A stretch of DNA of 13,520 nucleotides. Source: Paracoccaceae bacterium. GTDB lineage: Bacteria; Pseudomonadota; Alphaproteobacteria; Rhodobacterales; Rhodobacteraceae. The notes under the pieces are model-generated. The model was not told the DNA's origin. It did not search any database and saw nothing but the letters and a program-made list of their open reading frames with translations. The number at the start of each line of letters is the position of its first letter. Position 1 is the first letter of the stretch. The stretch lies in the NCBI GenBank assembly GCA_011525185.1, contig WTIQ01000263.1, positions 1-13,520 on the forward strand, given 5' to 3'. A program made the translations under genes and the position numbers. Positions 7,648 through 13,520 of the stretch are shown one piece after another.

Positions 7648-8102
7648 ACACTGCCGGAACAAAGCCTCTTGCGGATCAATGGAGCGATATACGCATGAGC
7701 CTCGTGAAAATTAGAGTGCCACGCCGCATCGAGTGGCTGTGAGAGCGGATGCCAGAAAAAGGAAAAGATGTGTCCGTAGTCGTCTAACGTTTGATATTGC
7801 CAAGCATTTGGGAGCTCTGATGCCCGCCAAACGAAAAAATGCCAACGAAGGGGAGGCTGACCAATCTTGCAGGCGCCAAGAGGGAGCAGATCACCCACAG
7901 CTACAATTCCGCTTTCTTCATAAAGCTCGCGGTAAGCGGCTGTTATGGGGGCTTCGCCTCTTTGGATGGTCCCTTTTACGAACTGTTTCCCAGCGACCGG
8001 GTGCTGAAATGAAAAAATATCGGGCGCACCATGCTTGGCGCGCAAGACAATAGGACAGATTTTTTCGATAGCGCCACGCTGCAAATGTGGCCTGTCTGCC
8101 AA
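7644..8102 (-). CDS. NUDIX hydrolase, TTG start
   Basis: 152 residues with a complete Nudix box: G44, x5, E50, x7, R58-E59, L60, E62-E63, G65, I66. This is the metal-binding helix-loop-helix that hydrolyses nucleoside diphosphates linked to another group. No substrate-specific motif is clear, so the substrate (oxidised nucleotide, NDP-sugar or other) is open. The reading frame has no ATG at all: the only methionine-coding option is the initiator itself. The best start is TTG at 8102-8100, 5 nt past the ferredoxin stop, which suggests translation coupled to the ferredoxin gene. Its TAA stop overlaps the purD TAG by 4 bases in TTAG (7644-7647), so the two genes converge with no spacer and no room for a terminator. 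Confidence 0.88.
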   Translation of the reverse strand: MADRPHLQRGAIEKICPIVLRAKHGAPDIFSFQHPVAGKQFVKGTIQRGEAPITAAYRELYEESGIVAVGDLLPLGACKIGQPPLRWHFFVWRASELPNAWQYQTLDDYGHIFSFFWHPLSQPLDAAWHSNFHEAHAYIAPLIRKRLCSGSV

Positions 8103-8107
8103 ACCGT

Positions 8108-8431
8108 TTAAATCTGCTTTTCAGGCATTTGCACAACAAGACCGTCAAGGGCGTCAGTGACTTTGAGCTGACAGGTCAGGCGTGAGCGCTCTGGATTTGG
8201 TTCATATGCGAAATCAAGCATATCCTCTTCCATGTCGTCCTTGGCTGGGAGTTTCTCTACCCAAGCAGGATCCACATAGACATGGCAGGTCGAACAGGCG
8301 CAGGCACCGCCGCAATCTGCTTCGATACCAGGAATATTGTTATCGCGTGCACCTTCCATGACAGTTAAGCCATTCGCAACCTCAACAACATGTTCGGTTC
8401 CATTGTGTTCGATGTAGGTAATCTTTGCCAT
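8108..8431 (-). CDS. Adrenodoxin-type [2Fe-2S] ferredoxin
   Basis: A 107-residue soluble ferredoxin. The cluster ligands follow the C-x5-C-x2-C pattern (C40, C46, C49) with the fourth at C87 in the LTCQL motif, as in adrenodoxin/FdxB-type (Isc-type) ferredoxins such as Rhodobacter ferredoxin VI. Flanking residues ADCGGACACSTCHVYV and the acidic DDMEEDMLDFA segment, typical of the partner-binding helix, also fit. Such proteins carry electrons for Fe-S cluster assembly or to cytochrome P450 and hydroxylase systems; no partner gene is nearby, so the role is general. Length is normal for the family. A GGGAG ribosome site lies about 9 nt before the ATG. The NUDIX gene follows after 5 nt. Confidence 0.95.
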   Translation of the reverse strand: MAKITYIEHNGTEHVVEVANGLTVMEGARDNNIPGIEADCGGACACSTCHVYVDPAWVEKLPAKDDMEEDMLDFAYEPNPERSRLTCQLKVTDALDGLVVQMPEKQI

Positions 8432-8530
8432 CCACTAATCTCCCGCACTCATCTCGAAAAACTCACTTAGCTGGGACGCGTTGATTTTGCCAGCCCTTTT
8501 TTAAATGAACCTCCAGATAGCAAAAGAGAC

Positions 8531-8558
8531 TTGTACCATGATTATTTTGTTCTATTTT
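8531..8558 (+). promoter_or_regulatory. Candidate sigma-70 promoter for the SOS gene at 8566
   Basis: TTGTAC at 8531-8536 (matches TTGACA at 4 of 6) and TATTTT at 8553-8558 (matches TATAAT at 4 of 6) are separated by 16 bp. Transcription would start about 7 bp farther on, at or next to the A of the ATG at 8566. The -10 hexamer lies entirely within the spacer of the LexA box, so bound repressor would block polymerase. The hexamers are only moderate matches, so the evidence is their spacing and their overlap with the operator. Confidence 0.5.
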
Positions 8559-8563
8559 TGTTC
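8549..8563 (+). promoter_or_regulatory. LexA operator (SOS box, GTTC-N7-GTTC)
   Basis: The sequence GTTC-TATTTTT-GTTC is an exact match to the alphaproteobacterial SOS box, a direct repeat of GTTC with 7-bp spacing, with an AT-rich spacer as is usual. It ends 2 bp before the ATG at 8566 and covers the presumed -10 element. The gene behind it encodes a DnaE2-related domain, and dnaE2 (imuC) is a classical LexA target in alphaproteobacteria, which strongly supports function. The ferredoxin gene on the other strand starts 117 bp away, so it is a less likely target. Confidence 0.85.
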
Positions 8564-8565
8564 TC

Positions 8566-8982
8566 ATGTCATCTCTCTCTCATATCACTGGCCCGTTTTG
8601 GCCTAAACCGCCACAGGCCTGTCCTGCCGTCTTTTTGGCACACCCCCCAGATGGGAGCAGGGTCGTTGTTGCGGGGCTTGTTATTTTGAGACAAAGGCCT
8701 GGAACTGCAAAGGGTGTTATTTTCCTCACGCTTGAGGATGAAACAGGGGTTATAAATGTCATCGTATGGCGCAACCTCTTTGAGGCTTTTCGCCGCGCTA
8801 TTATCTCAGGTCGTTTGTTGCGCGTGCGCGGCCGACTGCAACGGGAAGGTGGCATTACCCATATTATTGCAGAGCATATTGAGGATATTTCTCCGCTCTT
8901 GGATCGATTAACACGCCACCATGATGAGCATTGCAGCCCCCCTGTAAGCCCTATAAACTCCACTCCCAAGAGCGGGGTCTAA
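8566..8982 (+). CDS. Stand-alone OB-fold protein matching the C-terminus of DnaE2 (ImuC); possible remnant
   Basis: 138 residues. Positions about 30-112 match the C-terminal OB-fold of the error-prone polymerase DnaE2/ImuC: DGSRVVVAGLVILRQRPGTA, then KGVIFLTLEDETGVINVIVW, then GRLLRVRGRLQREGGITHII and EDISPLL. A full DnaE2 is over 1000 residues, so the PHP, palm, fingers and thumb domains are absent, and so is the usual extreme C-terminus (the tail here is Pro/Ser-rich). Upstream in frame a TGA at 8539 closes the frame, so nothing longer is hidden. The OB-fold frame is intact, which argues for a recent deletion or for selection. The ATG directly follows a LexA box with no ribosome site, so it may be translated from a leaderless mRNA. 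It could bind single-stranded DNA or the ImuB/clamp complex, but this is inference. The lipoprotein gene follows 2 nt later. Confidence 0.7.
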   Translation: MSSLSHITGPFWPKPPQACPAVFLAHPPDGSRVVVAGLVILRQRPGTAKGVIFLTLEDETGVINVIVWRNLFEAFRRAIISGRLLRVRGRLQREGGITHIIAEHIEDISPLLDRLTRHHDEHCSPPVSPINSTPKSGV

Positions 8983-8984
8983 CC

Positions 8985-9434
8985 ATGAAGTTACATTATA
9001 CAATTATTCCTTTTTATCTGTTGCTTGGGGGATGCTTCTCATCTGCTCAGCTCTTGAACGAGCAAAGGCGAGCAAATACAGGACAGAGCACACAAGAATG
9101 CTATCACACCATCACAAAGCCTGCTGTCCGACAGTTGGGAAAAACCTACGGCGTTAACAACCAAGGTGTACCTCAAACGCAACTCACCAACGAAATTATA
9201 AACGCGCCTGAAAAAACCCGCTTCCGCACCCCCTGCCCCGAACAGATGACGTCTGAATTTATCCTGACATTGCAAAATGCCCTTAAGTCGACTGGGTATT
9301 TTCCCTATCGCATCACAGGGAGTATGGATGTCGAAACCAAACGCGCGATAAAACTCTATCAAAAACAGCGTGCATTAGACAGCGATATCGTCAGCTGGAA
9401 GACGCTTGAGAGTCTAGGAATAGAGCCTCTGTAA
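8985..9434 (+). CDS. Lipoprotein with C-terminal peptidoglycan-binding domain
   Basis: 149 residues. The N-terminus MKLHYTIIPFYLLLGGC is a lipoprotein signal with lipobox LGGC and lipidated C17. The middle (18-88) is polar and unrecognised, with two further cysteines (C39, C84). Residues about 90-146 resemble a PG_binding_1 domain: FILTLQNALKSTGYF, then MDVETKRAIKLYQKQRAL and WKTLESLGI, the three-helix fold of many envelope proteins. It is likely anchored in the outer membrane and binds the cell wall. The frame is open upstream to 8931, but the ATG at 8985 is chosen because the signal peptide begins there and it lies 2 nt after the stop of the OB-fold gene. That spacing suggests co-translation and hence SOS control, unless an own promoter lies inside the previous gene. 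Confidence 0.8.
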   Translation: MKLHYTIIPFYLLLGGCFSSAQLLNEQRRANTGQSTQECYHTITKPAVRQLGKTYGVNNQGVPQTQLTNEIINAPEKTRFRTPCPEQMTSEFILTLQNALKSTGYFPYRITGSMDVETKRAIKLYQKQRALDSDIVSWKTLESLGIEPL

Positions 9435-9471
9435 ACAGGCCCCAATAAATCACCACTACGAGTAAATATAT

Positions 9472-9547
9472 TAGAGCAAAGCGACTTCAATTTGATAAAG
9501 CCGCTTCGCAGTAAGTTTCAGTCCTGCGAATTTTAGAAATCGCTCTA
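9472..9547. repeat. 76-bp intergenic palindromic repeat bounded by TAGAGC/GCTCTA
   Basis: TAGAGC (9472-9477) and GCTCTA (9542-9547) bound a segment containing nested inverted repeats: AAGCG (9479-9483) with CGCTT (9502-9506), and TTCGCAG (9505-9511) with CTGCGAA (9524-9530). It lies between the convergent lipoprotein and degP genes. Many alphaproteobacterial genomes carry short dispersed palindromes that begin with an AGAGC-type end and contain a GCGAAGCGG-like core, and this unit (read on the minus strand) resembles them. TAGAGCG also occurs at 4591-4597, but without a matching partner. Copy number cannot be judged from one window. Confidence 0.5.
9505..9534 (+). terminator. Terminator-like hairpin after the lipoprotein gene
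   Basis: A perfect 7-bp stem (TTCGCAG at 9505-9511, CTGCGAA at 9524-9530) with a 12-nt loop is followed by TTTT on the plus strand. It is 70 bp past the lipoprotein stop. The loop is long and the T-run short, so it would be a weak intrinsic terminator. It lies inside the palindromic repeat and could serve the convergent degP transcript as well. Confidence 0.4.
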
Positions 9548-9553
9548 GGACCC

Positions 9554-11029
9554 TTATTTGATTTCAAGCACCACAAAGCGAGGCTGGCCATCACGTCTGA
9601 CCAAAACTAAGATAGAACTACGCCCTGCCTCTTTTGTTGCTTCGATGCGAGCCTCAAAATCCTGCAAAGTTGCGACAGGCTGCTGACCAGCATCCGTAAT
9701 AATATCACCAGCACGCAAATCCTTACCCTCAGCATCTGAACCCTCGGCAACTTTTACGATCAAAAGGCCAGTGGTATCAGGTGCCAACGATTGTTCTTCG
9801 CGCACGGCATCATCAATCTCAGAGAGAGTCAGCCCCAGCATATCGTCGGTTTCGGGTTCCGCAGGGGTATTTTGGGCCACACCAGTATCTTCAGGGCGCT
9901 GACCTAAAAGAACATCCAGTGTTTTACGCTTGCCATCCCGTAGAACAACGACTTTGACAGTATCACCTACGGGCGCTTTTCCGACAAGACGAACCAAACC
10001 GCCGGCGTCTTCGACCGTTTCTCCGTCAAAGAGAACAATCACATCCGCAGTTTGAAGACCCGCAACATCGGCTGGACCATCGGCAAAAACCTCTGACACA
10101 ATCGCCCCTGCGGGAGTGTCCATACCTAGCGAATTAGCAATATCCTCGGTCACAGGACCAATGGACACACCAAGCCATCCCCGCCGCACTTCGCCAAATT
10201 CTCGCAGCTGCTCAACGACAGGCGCAACAACATTGGCCGACATCGAAAAACCAATACCGATGGACCCACCATTAGGAGACAGAATTGCCGTATTCACGCC
10301 GATTACATCACCGTCCATGTTGAACAAGGGACCCCCTGAATTTCCCCGGTTTATAGCGGCGTCGGTCTGAATGTAGTCATCATAACTGCCAGAAAGCTCA
10401 CGATTTCGTGCGGAAATAATACCAGCGGAAACCGAAAACCCTTGGCCTAATGGATTCCCGATCGCCATCACCCAATCACCTACCCGTGCAACATCGCTAT
10501 CGCCAAAAGTCACAAACTCTATTGGATCTTCGACTTCGATCTTCAACAAAGCGATGTCGATGTTCTTGTCCACGCCAACCAGTTCTGCGCTAAATTCGGT
10601 TCCATTTGGAAACTCGACCATAATTTCGTCAGCACCTTCGATCACGTGATTGTTAGTGACGACAAAACCATCCTCAGAAATTGCAAAGCCAGAGCCGAGC
10701 GCAGAGGACGGACGAGATCTTGGACTTTGTCCCTGGCCCCGGTCGTTAAAATCACGAAAGAGGTCTTCGAACGGGCTTCCTTCTGGGACGATTCCGCGTG
10801 GCATTGTATTTTGCGCCACATTTGTAGACGTAGTGATATTGACAACCGCTGGGCTTATCTCTTCCACCAAATCCGCAAAGCTTTCTGGTGCTCCGCGTGA
10901 CTGCGCCGAGCCGACAAAAACTAAAGTCGCAAAAATAAACAGTCCAATTAATAAAAACGTTACTCTGAAGTCATTTTTATGTGCGCTTGAACCACAGCTC
11001 GACTTAATCAAATTGCGCGAATGAAACAT
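9554..11029 (-). CDS. DegP/Do-like periplasmic serine protease with two PDZ domains
   Basis: 491 residues of the HtrA family, which degrades or chaperones misfolded envelope proteins. A hydrophobic segment at about 23-42 after a polar lead acts as signal peptide or anchor. The trypsin-like domain (about 50-270) has an intact catalytic triad: H128 in TNNHVIEG, D159 in NIDIALLKIE and S231 in GNSGGPLFN. Residues 70-108 form the longer Gly/Pro/Arg-rich LA-loop region of DegP-type members. PDZ1 spans about 282-376 and PDZ2 about 395-488, joined by an acidic linker. An AGGAG ribosome site lies 11 nt before the ATG. It follows hflK-hflC-DUF2065 on the same strand after 193 bp, a common alphaproteobacterial order. 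DegP, DegQ and MucD-like names cannot be separated on sequence alone. Confidence 0.94.
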   Translation of the reverse strand: MFHSRNLIKSSCGSSAHKNDFRVTFLLIGLFIFATLVFVGSAQSRGAPESFADLVEEISPAVVNITTSTNVAQNTMPRGIVPEGSPFEDLFRDFNDRGQGQSPRSRPSSALGSGFAISEDGFVVTNNHVIEGADEIMVEFPNGTEFSAELVGVDKNIDIALLKIEVEDPIEFVTFGDSDVARVGDWVMAIGNPLGQGFSVSAGIISARNRELSGSYDDYIQTDAAINRGNSGGPLFNMDGDVIGVNTAILSPNGGSIGIGFSMSANVVAPVVEQLREFGEVRRGWLGVSIGPVTEDIANSLGMDTPAGAIVSEVFADGPADVAGLQTADVIVLFDGETVEDAGGLVRLVGKAPVGDTVKVVVLRDGKRKTLDVLLGQRPEDTGVAQNTPAEPETDDMLGLTLSEIDDAVREEQSLAPDTTGLLIVKVAEGSDAEGKDLRAGDIITDAGQQPVATLQDFEARIEATKEAGRSSILVLVRRDGQPRFVVLEIK

Positions 11030-11073
11030 TGGTGCTGTCTCTCCTGTTACATTATTCTCACTGAAGTTAGGAC

Positions 11074-11091
11074 GGAAGGTCCCTCCCTTCC
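11074..11091. repeat. 6-bp GC-rich inverted repeat in the degP leader
   Basis: GGAAGG (11074-11079) and CCTTCC (11086-11091) form a perfect stem with a 6-nt loop, 45 bp upstream of the degP start. The 193-bp gap between the DUF2065 gene and degP otherwise holds no frame that I can support. The stem has no T-run, so attenuation is not evident. It could be an operator or leader structure, or chance. Confidence 0.3.
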
Positions 11092-11222
11092 AGAGGTAAG
11101 TATTGGAAAAGTGATCAACAACGGTTCGAAACAGAGTTTAAACAATTCGTGAAGTTTTGTGAGGTTCTCTGCAAACAATCGCTTATCAACACTTGGCATC
11201 GCACCACGCTACCCAAGCGAGA

Positions 11223-11417
11223 TCAGATAACGCGAACAATTGCGTATAAGATTAGAGCCCCTAAGGCCATACAGAGAGCACCGAACATGCGTCGGTTTTC
11301 GAGCGGTAATTGCTTTAAGCGTTCTAAAAGGTCTTCGACGGCAGAAGGGGCCAGCACATAGACCAGCCCCTCAATAATCATTACCAAGCCGATGCCCCAA
11401 AAAAGGGCTTCAATCAC
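11223..11417 (-). CDS. DUF2065 (YjeT-like) small membrane protein, GTG start
   Basis: 64 residues with a first hydrophobic helix at about 3-24 (ALFWGIGLVMIIEGLVYVLA) and a second at about 46-62 (ALCMALGALILYAIV), joined by a polar loop that contains an ERLKQLPLENRR-like segment. The size, two-helix layout and LPxxxxR-type loop match the DUF2065/YjeT family, which in many Proteobacteria lies beside hflK-hflC. Function is not established, but its position suggests an accessory role in the HflKC-FtsH membrane complex. The start is GTG, and it overlaps the hflC stop in GTGA, so translation is coupled. The start and the length fit the family. Confidence 0.88.
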   Translation of the reverse strand: MIEALFWGIGLVMIIEGLVYVLAPSAVEDLLERLKQLPLENRRMFGALCMALGALILYAIVRVI

Positions 11418-12298
11418 TTGCTTTCGCCTTCATTGGACTTGAGATAATTAAAGAACTCTGAATTGGGCGACATCACCATAGTAGAGTTTTGTCCCTTTAG
11501 AGAATTCCGATAGGCCGTGAGTGATCTGTAGAATTCAAAGAATTCTGGATCTGCACCAAAGGCCTGCGCGAAAATTGCGTTTCGCTCAGCATCTGCTTCA
11601 CCGCGAATGATTTCGCTCTCGCGTTTTGCTTCTGAAACGATCTCAACTTGCGTCCGGTCTGCCGAGGCACGTACCTTTTGCGCTTCTTCGTTCCCGCGTG
11701 CGATCTCGTCGGCGGCTTCACGTTCCCGCTCGGCCCGCATTCTGGCAAAGGTCGCATCCAAGTTTTGGCGCGGCAAATCTGTACGCTTTAACCGCACATC
11801 AACGATTTCGATGCCCATCTTTTGCGCTTCGCTGATGGCGCCTGCGCGAATTCGCAGCATCAAGGCCGCACGATCCGAGCTCAGAATATCGTTTGATGAG
11901 ACCGAACCAAGTATCTCTCGTGTTTGAGAGCTTAAAATTCGATCCAGCCGCGCACCTGCAACGCTGATAGATTGATCACCATCAGCACCTGTTGCTTCAC
12001 GAAATTTCACAACATCTATGATCCGGTAGCGCGCAAATGCATCAACGACGAGCCGTCGGTCGTCCAGCGGCGTCACCTCAAGCGGATCGATATCGCGGCT
12101 CAAGATACGATCATCATAGGTCACAGTGCTTTGAATGAATGGTATTTTAAGCTTTATGCCAGGGTCCTCTTTCATCGCAACAACGCGACCAAATTGAAGG
12201 ACGAGAACTTTTTCGCGCTCATCCACAATAAACACAGACTGGAACACCAGCAAAATCAGCGCCACGACAACTATAATAGAAGCGTTCAGACTTCGCAT
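11414..12298 (-). CDS. hflC: Protease modulator HflC (SPFH/prohibitin family)
   Basis: 294 residues. HflC pairs with HflK in a large membrane cage around the AAA protease FtsH and limits its action on membrane substrates. A single N-terminal membrane helix lies at about 6-24, followed by the SPFH/band-7 domain with the family start VDEREKVLVLQFGRVV (25-40) and DDRILSRDIDPLEVTPLDDR near 91-110. Then comes the Arg/Glu/Ala-rich coiled coil (about 185-245, MRAEREREAADEIARGNEEA and on) and the C-terminal SLTAYRNSL motif. All expected parts are present. The ATG overlaps the hflK stop in TAATG, and a perfect AAGGAGG site (12306-12312) lies 7 nt upstream inside hflK. The stop overlaps the DUF2065 start. 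Confidence 0.96.
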   Translation of the reverse strand: MRSLNASIIVVVALILLVFQSVFIVDEREKVLVLQFGRVVAMKEDPGIKLKIPFIQSTVTYDDRILSRDIDPLEVTPLDDRRLVVDAFARYRIIDVVKFREATGADGDQSISVAGARLDRILSSQTREILGSVSSNDILSSDRAALMLRIRAGAISEAQKMGIEIVDVRLKRTDLPRQNLDATFARMRAEREREAADEIARGNEEAQKVRASADRTQVEIVSEAKRESEIIRGEADAERNAIFAQAFGADPEFFEFYRSLTAYRNSLKGQNSTMVMSPNSEFFNYLKSNEGESK

Positions 12299-13446
12299 TA
12301 TTTCGCCTCCTTAGTCAGTTGGTTAAGGGGAAGGTAAGGCACCACACCAGAGCCTCCGACACCCTCATCCACAATTACTTTGTCAAGATTGCCCAAAACT
12401 TCTTCCATTGTTTCTAGATAAAGTCGCTTTCGTGTCACGGCGGGCGCTTTTGCGTATTCTTCCAAGACCGCAGAAAAACGGCTGGCTTCACCTGTTGCTT
12501 CGTTCACAACGCGTGCACGATAGCCCTCTGCGTCCTCAAGCATCGCCGCAGACTCACCGCGCGCTTGCGCCAAAACACGGTTTGCGTAGGCATCTGACTC
12601 CTTGACCAACCGGTCACGTTGCTGCTCAGCGGCCTGAACCGCGCGAAAGGCGTCGATCACCTCGTCTGGCGGGTCCGCTTTTTCAAAGTTCACTCGAATG
12701 ATGTTCACGCCACTCTCGTAGCTATCCAATGTGAGCTGGATCAACTCGCTCAAACGCTCTGCAATCACACCACGGTCACGGTTAAGTACGGGCGCAAGGT
12801 CAGATTGGGCGATAATTTCACGCATCGCACTTTCAGAAACCGCTCGAATTGTGTTTCTGGGATCGCGCAAATTGAACAAAAACTTAGCGGGGTCATTCAC
12901 ATTCCACACAACTTGGAAATCAATATCAACGATATTTTCATCCCGCGTCAGCATCAGCCCTTCATCGCCCGTCAACTGGCCAACACCAATATCTTCCGTC
13001 TGTTCACGATCCACAGGGATAATCTCAGCCTTGACAAAGGGCCAAGGCGCAAAGTTTAAGCCTTCTTCACCAGTTTGGTAGTAACTGCCAAAAAAGAGCT
13101 CGACTGATTTCTCAAAGCTCTGCACCTGATAAAAACTTGCAAAGAGCCAGTATACGATTGCAAGAACACCGCCACCCACAAACAGGCCGCGCCCGAACAC
13201 AGGGCCGTCACCGTCGCCAGATCCACCACCTGAGCCACGTGATTTACCACCACGCCCCCCCATGAGGACTTGGATTTGTTCGCGGCCTTTTTTCAGCATA
13301 TCGTCAATTTCAGGGGGCACCTGGTTTCCGCCTGAATTTCCAGGACGACGTGACCCGTTTTGCGATGACCCTCGGTCGCGGTCTCCGCGGTCACCCCCGC
13401 CGTTTTGTCCTCCGCCGCCCCAAGGGCCGCCGTTATTCCCTGTCAT
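12298..13446 (-). CDS. hflK: Protease modulator HflK (SPFH/prohibitin family)
   Basis: 382 residues, partner of HflC in the FtsH-associated inner-membrane complex. The N-terminus is a long Gly/Asn/Arg-rich disordered tail (1-42), a short helix PPEIDDMLKKGREQIQVLMG (44-63) typical of HflK, and a second Gly-rich stretch. One membrane helix lies at about 87-106, then the SPFH domain begins with VQSFEKSVELFFG. Further family marks are LTRDENIVDIDFQVVW, RAVSESAMREIIAQ and the Ala/Glu/Arg coiled coil at about 268-335, then RLYLETMEEVL. The length is usual for alphaproteobacteria. A GAAGGGA site precedes the ATG. Upstream, TTGACG at 13491-13496 could be a -35, but the -10 at proper spacing is poor, so no promoter is called. 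Confidence 0.96.
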   Translation of the reverse strand: MTGNNGGPWGGGGQNGGGDRGDRDRGSSQNGSRRPGNSGGNQVPPEIDDMLKKGREQIQVLMGGRGGKSRGSGGGSGDGDGPVFGRGLFVGGGVLAIVYWLFASFYQVQSFEKSVELFFGSYYQTGEEGLNFAPWPFVKAEIIPVDREQTEDIGVGQLTGDEGLMLTRDENIVDIDFQVVWNVNDPAKFLFNLRDPRNTIRAVSESAMREIIAQSDLAPVLNRDRGVIAERLSELIQLTLDSYESGVNIIRVNFEKADPPDEVIDAFRAVQAAEQQRDRLVKESDAYANRVLAQARGESAAMLEDAEGYRARVVNEATGEASRFSAVLEEYAKAPAVTRKRLYLETMEEVLGNLDKVIVDEGVGGSGVVPYLPLNQLTKEAK

Positions 13447-13520
13447 GTAATCAAATTCCCTTCATCGGTGATCAAGAAAAACATCCATTAGTCGTCAAGT
13501 GGGCATAAACTGGGTAAAGT

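Noticed and set aside
8580..8969. A 129-codon minus-strand frame
   Set aside because: Antisense to the OB-fold gene, whose sense translation matches a known domain.
8931..8984. Upstream extension of the lipoprotein gene by 18 codons
   Set aside because: It overlaps the OB-fold gene and would place polar residues before the lipoprotein signal peptide, which starts at 8985.
11192..11217. CTTGG/CCAAG stem after the DUF2065 gene as a terminator
   Set aside because: Only 5 bp with a 16-nt loop and no T-run; it could be chance.
13463..13496. Promoter for hflK with TTGACG as -35
   Set aside because: At 16-17 bp spacing the best -10 (CTTGAT or TTGATC read on the minus strand) matches TATAAT at only 2-3 positions.

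Overview
The window looks like a piece of an alphaproteobacterial chromosome, most likely from the Rhodobacterales (Roseobacter-type). The evidence is the protein sequences themselves, the gene sets ftsY / EamA transporter / probable yciB and hflK-hflC-DUF2065-degP, a fused FdsG-FdsB subunit, and a GTTC-N7-GTTC SOS operator, which is the alphaproteobacterial LexA box. It is mostly ordinary, tightly packed core genome: no tRNA, rRNA, CRISPR array, transposase or phage gene was seen, and no stretch over about 210 bp lacks a gene.

Layout. Positions 1-2133 (minus strand) hold an ftsY - EamA transporter - probable yciB/ispZ run, with the last gene cut by the window edge. After a 210-bp gap with two inverted repeats comes a minus-strand fused formate-dehydrogenase diaphorase subunit (2344-4029). 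It stands alone, with no catalytic subunit beside it in the window. Divergent from it is a small secreted four-cysteine protein (4198-4593). A GC-rich element with inverted terminal repeats (about 4604-4736) fills the gap to xseA (4737-6314, minus). purD (6385-7647, plus) diverges from xseA and converges, with overlapping stop codons, on a NUDIX hydrolase (7644-8102). The NUDIX gene starts at TTG just behind a 2Fe-2S ferredoxin gene (8108-8431).

The least ordinary part is 8531-9547. A candidate sigma-70 promoter has a consensus LexA box laid over its -10 and ending 2 bp before an ATG. The ATG opens a 138-aa frame that resembles only the C-terminal OB-fold of the SOS polymerase DnaE2 (ImuC). 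A lipoprotein with a peptidoglycan-binding domain follows 2 nt later, and then a palindromic repeat that could end the transcript. This may be the scar of a deleted imuA-imuB-dnaE2 operon or a reduced SOS unit in its own right.

Positions 9554-13446 (minus strand) are a membrane-proteostasis block: hflK, hflC and a DUF2065 membrane protein overlap end to start, followed after 193 bp by a DegP/Do-type periplasmic serine protease with two PDZ domains. HflKC controls the FtsH protease at the inner membrane, and DegP handles misfolded proteins in the periplasm.
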